Shown here one piece after another: positions 62,701 to 64,000 of a stretch of DNA of 64,000 nt. Source of the DNA: Chitinophaga varians (lineage in GTDB: Bacteria > Bacteroidota > Bacteroidia > Chitinophagales > Chitinophagaceae); assembly GCF_012641275.1 (NCBI RefSeq), contig NZ_JABAIA010000001.1:2852001-2916000 (forward strand). Reading direction: 5' to 3'. The first letter of the stretch is position 1. Each line of letters starts with the position of its first letter. Position numbers and translations under genes: made by a program. The notes beneath the pieces are model-generated. The model was given only the letters and a program-made list of their open reading frames with translations. It did not search any database and was not told the origin of the DNA.

Positions 62701-62846
62701 TGCAAAAACTGAGGGTATATGTGAGTGGTCAAAACCTGGTGACGATCGATAACGTAAAAATATTTGATCCGGAAGCGCCCATGGGCAGCGGCCAGTTTTA
62801 TCCGCAGTCGAAGATTTATAATGTGGGATTAAATGTTACTTTCTAA
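59781..62846 (+). CDS. SusC/RagA-family TonB-linked outer membrane protein
   Basis: 1021 residues. Signal peptide, then a carboxypeptidase-regulatory-like domain (IEGKVRDVNGNPLPGVTV, about 41-120), the TonB/plug region (EYVVVGYGTQKKVTKTGAVATV near 115), the plug with YGSRAANGVILVTTKRGKIG, and a 22-stranded barrel ending in aromatic VGLNVTF. Imports glycans or other large ligands with SusD. No ECF/anti-sigma pair or glycosidase is within the window, so the substrate is not known. Confidence 0.95.
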   Translation: MNPRYAKAMLLLCLSAASSGPVAARALMPAVWQQANPTIEGKVRDVNGNPLPGVTVLLKDSQRGAVTDVKGSFTLKDVKKDAVLLFQFVGYDPQEVKVEGRTSINVVLKENQKTLDEYVVVGYGTQKKVTKTGAVATVKGAELQQSPNVNISNSLVGRIPGIIAVNNSGEPGNDNSRIFIRGRSTLGVSTPLYVIDGIPREGFARLAPGDIESVSVLKDAAAAIYGSRAANGVILVTTKRGKIGKPTVNYGFNQSFVSPTRLPKMADAPTYARLVNEILQYGGDAPRFSEDQIKKFGDGSDPWLYPNTNWYDAVIKNTSLQNRHDLSLSGGTEKMTYYVSLGSLFQDGIYKSSATYYKQQNIRANLDANVNENVHLRFDLAGRLENRHFPPRSAGSIFRSLMRGRPTENAIWPNGLPGPDIEYGDNPVVTSTDIIGYTNDKNYVVNGTLGATVNIPWVQGLSVDGNFAYDQNFAFIKTWVKPWTLYTLDPNSPDHKLNPASRGVSAPELNESFNSNRMTTVNVKLNYVRSFGKHNLNTFIAFEQATFDGDTMLANRRYFISDKLDQLFAGGDKEKNNGGTGFSFARRNYFGRISYNYKETYLFDFNARYDGTQNFPRNSRFGFFPGASVGWVLSNEGFWKKGVRAVDYFKIRASWGQMGNDQIPSFQYLSTYGFSDGGVMFGGDLNKGIYQMRSPNEAITWEVANNYDVGIEASLLGEKLSVEADYFYTRRANILVSRSQSMPAYTGMTLPQENIGKVENKGFEVVLKHKNDINKFHYEVVGTVTHAQNKILFWDEVPNVPEWQKSTGRMIDAPLYYKAIGIYKTQEEVDKSPHISGARAGDVIFADVDGNGIIDDLDRVRVNRTENPTWIFGLTLSAKYNNFDFTMLWQGATGASQYLHTESGLIGNFPEAYIKDRWTPDNINASWPRVNDRDREYWVNRQNTFWFWKTDYARLKTVELGYTIPGHAIRSIGLQKLRVYVSGQNLVTIDNVKIFDPEAPMGSGQFYPQSKIYNVGLNVTF

Positions 62847-62856
62847 ACAACAAGCC

Positions 62857-64000
62857 ATGAAAAAATCAAACATCATACAATATATAGTAGTGGCGGGATT
62901 ACTGTTTGCCACTGCTGCCTGTAAAAAGGACTTCCTGGAAAAGAAGCCGCTGACAGAATATGAGGAATCAGATGTATGGAAAGACAAAGGCCTTGTACAG
63001 GCGTTTGTGAACGACCTCTATGTACAGATGCGCCCGGGATACCTGGAAGTAATGCTGGCCTCCATGACAGACGAAGCCCGCTTTATTCACGATTATAACA
63101 CCTCTCTTGTTGTACAGGGCAACGTATCGCCTGACGATATCGGCCGGCTCAGTGATTTCGCCCGTTGGGACAATCACTATAAAGAGATCCGTAACTGTAA
63201 CATGTTTTTCGAAAAGATTGACCAGTCGCCTATTGATGACGCCACCCGTAACGCCATGAAAGGCGAGGTGCATTTTATGCGTGCCTGGTATTATCATATG
63301 CTGGTGAAATACTATGGTGGCGTGCCATTGATCACCAAGACCTTTAATGTAAAGGGAGATGAACAGGAGATCCTGAACATTAAAAGGGCTACTTACGAAG
63401 ACTGTGTGAAATTTATCTCCGACGAATGCGACAGTGCTTCCAAACTGCTGCCGGCGGTGTATGAGTTGCCGAAAGACAAAGGCCGTGTTACCAAAGGCGC
63501 AGCCATGGCGCTGAAATCAAGGGTGTTGCTCTATGCTGCCAGCGATTACTTTAATGTCAACGTAAAAAGTCCTTTGATGGGCTATACCACCGGCAGCCAG
63601 ACCGACCGTTTACGGGCGGCCAAAAACGCAGCTAAAGCGGTGATGGACCTGGGTATATATGAGCTGTACCATCCTACGGATTCTGCTGCGGAGAACTACA
63701 GTCGTATCTTCCTGGACAAAGACCACAAAGAACTGATTTTTATCAAACAATATGATAAGGCGCTGTTAGGCACATCACATGATCTTTATAACGGCCCTAA
63801 TGGTTATCACAACTGGGGTGGTAATGTGCCGCTGGAGAACTTTGTGACCGGTTACCAGATGAAAGACGGTTCGGCATTTTCCTGGGCCAATACCAGTCAG
63901 GCCAGTGCGCCCTATGTAGGCCGTGATCCGCGTTTCTATGCCACTATCCTCTATGATGGCGCCAAATGGAAGCCCCGTCCTAAAGACGGTGCCGAAGTAG
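62857..64000 (+). CDS. SusD/RagB-family surface lipoprotein (cut by window edge)
   Basis: The first 381 codons are present, with no stop before the window end. The lipobox cysteine is C22 (LLFATAACKKDFLEKKP). TPR-like helices follow, for example RNCNMFFEKIDQ, FMRAWYYHMLVKYYGGVPLI and RVTKGAAMALKSRVLLYAAS, which are the SusD hallmarks. It starts 10 bp after susC. It should form the ligand-binding lid on the SusC barrel. Confidence 0.93.
   Translation, partial: MKKSNIIQYIVVAGLLFATAACKKDFLEKKPLTEYEESDVWKDKGLVQAFVNDLYVQMRPGYLEVMLASMTDEARFIHDYNTSLVVQGNVSPDDIGRLSDFARWDNHYKEIRNCNMFFEKIDQSPIDDATRNAMKGEVHFMRAWYYHMLVKYYGGVPLITKTFNVKGDEQEILNIKRATYEDCVKFISDECDSASKLLPAVYELPKDKGRVTKGAAMALKSRVLLYAASDYFNVNVKSPLMGYTTGSQTDRLRAAKNAAKAVMDLGIYELYHPTDSAAENYSRIFLDKDHKELIFIKQYDKALLGTSHDLYNGPNGYHNWGGNVPLENFVTGYQMKDGSAFSWANTSQASAPYVGRDPRFYATILYDGAKWKPRPKDGAEV

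Noticed and set aside
62968..63297. Minus-strand open frame inside susD
   Set aside because: Shadow of the SusD-like frame, which is clear on the plus strand.

Overview
The window looks like chromosome from a Bacteroidota member of the Chitinophaga type. Evidence: a SusC/SusD pair at the right edge, many lipoproteins with the lipobox cysteine followed by charged residues, Bacteroidota promoter boxes (TTG, 17-23 nt spacer, TAnnTTTG), few Shine-Dalgarno sites, a phenylacetyl-CoA epoxidase operon and a SulP/carbonic anhydrase pair. The genus is an inference. I see no prophage, transposase, integrase or CRISPR array. Almost all of the sequence is ordinary chromosomal coding DNA with short intergenic regions and many clear hairpin terminators.

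Layout. 0-5.3 kb: the N-terminal part of a cardiolipin synthase, a secreted six-hairpin glycosidase-like protein, and a convergent GH36 alpha-galactosidase separated from it by a two-way terminator. 5.5-8.3 kb: an Amj-type lipid II flippase, an unknown P-loop-like protein, and a minus-strand operon of ECF sigma factor, 85-aa protein and ClpP. 8.4-12.1 kb: a secreted protein with a duplicated C-terminal domain, a DUF4240 protein, a membrane protein and a lone AT-rich hexapeptide acyltransferase. 12.2-15.4 kb (minus): tRNA-Phe with its own promoter and terminator, a DUF3050 protein and RecQ. 15.6-18.9 kb: kdsD-manC (sugar nucleotide and LPS precursors), a long palindrome, and a methionine-type aminotransferase. 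19.1-21.5 kb: beta-carbonic anhydrase and SulP, a likely bicarbonate uptake unit. 22.4-27.7 kb: PadR regulator with PspC protein, FeoB, and an M28 peptidase.

27.7-36.8 kb: an S41 lipoprotein protease, a HEXXH protein, paaABCD, nadD, an AI-2E family permease, a YtxH/holin-like/unknown trio and a radical SAM-SPASM protein. 36.9-39.8 kb: GH25 lysozyme, a CAP-domain lipoprotein, a small charged protein and an NTF2-like protein. 39.9-43.0 kb: kdnA-kdsB-kdnB, which should replace Kdo by 8-amino-Kdo in the lipopolysaccharide core. 43.1-49.6 kb: rmuC, an MFS permease, dps, an NYN-LOTUS protein coupled to a macrodomain protein, a TlpA-like oxidoreductase and a 47-residue membrane peptide. 49.6-56.9 kb: fused E1 alpha/beta 2-oxoacid dehydrogenase, a 4-TM protein, a hydroxypyruvate isomerase-like protein, a GldK/FGE-like protein, a Gfo/Idh/MocA oxidoreductase and DacB. 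57-64 kb: two lipoproteins, then susC and the start of susD.

Functional themes are envelope construction (Kdo8N, GDP-mannose, lipid II flipping, DacB, lysozyme), glycan capture and breakdown (alpha-galactosidase, SusCD), and stress (Dps, PspC, YtxH-type genes, ClpP/ECF). No single spectacular new system stands out. The best candidates for new biology are the ECF sigma/85-aa/ClpP operon, the NYN-LOTUS/macrodomain pair, and the structured element plus palindromic repeats around 17.6-19.1 kb and 46.5 kb.
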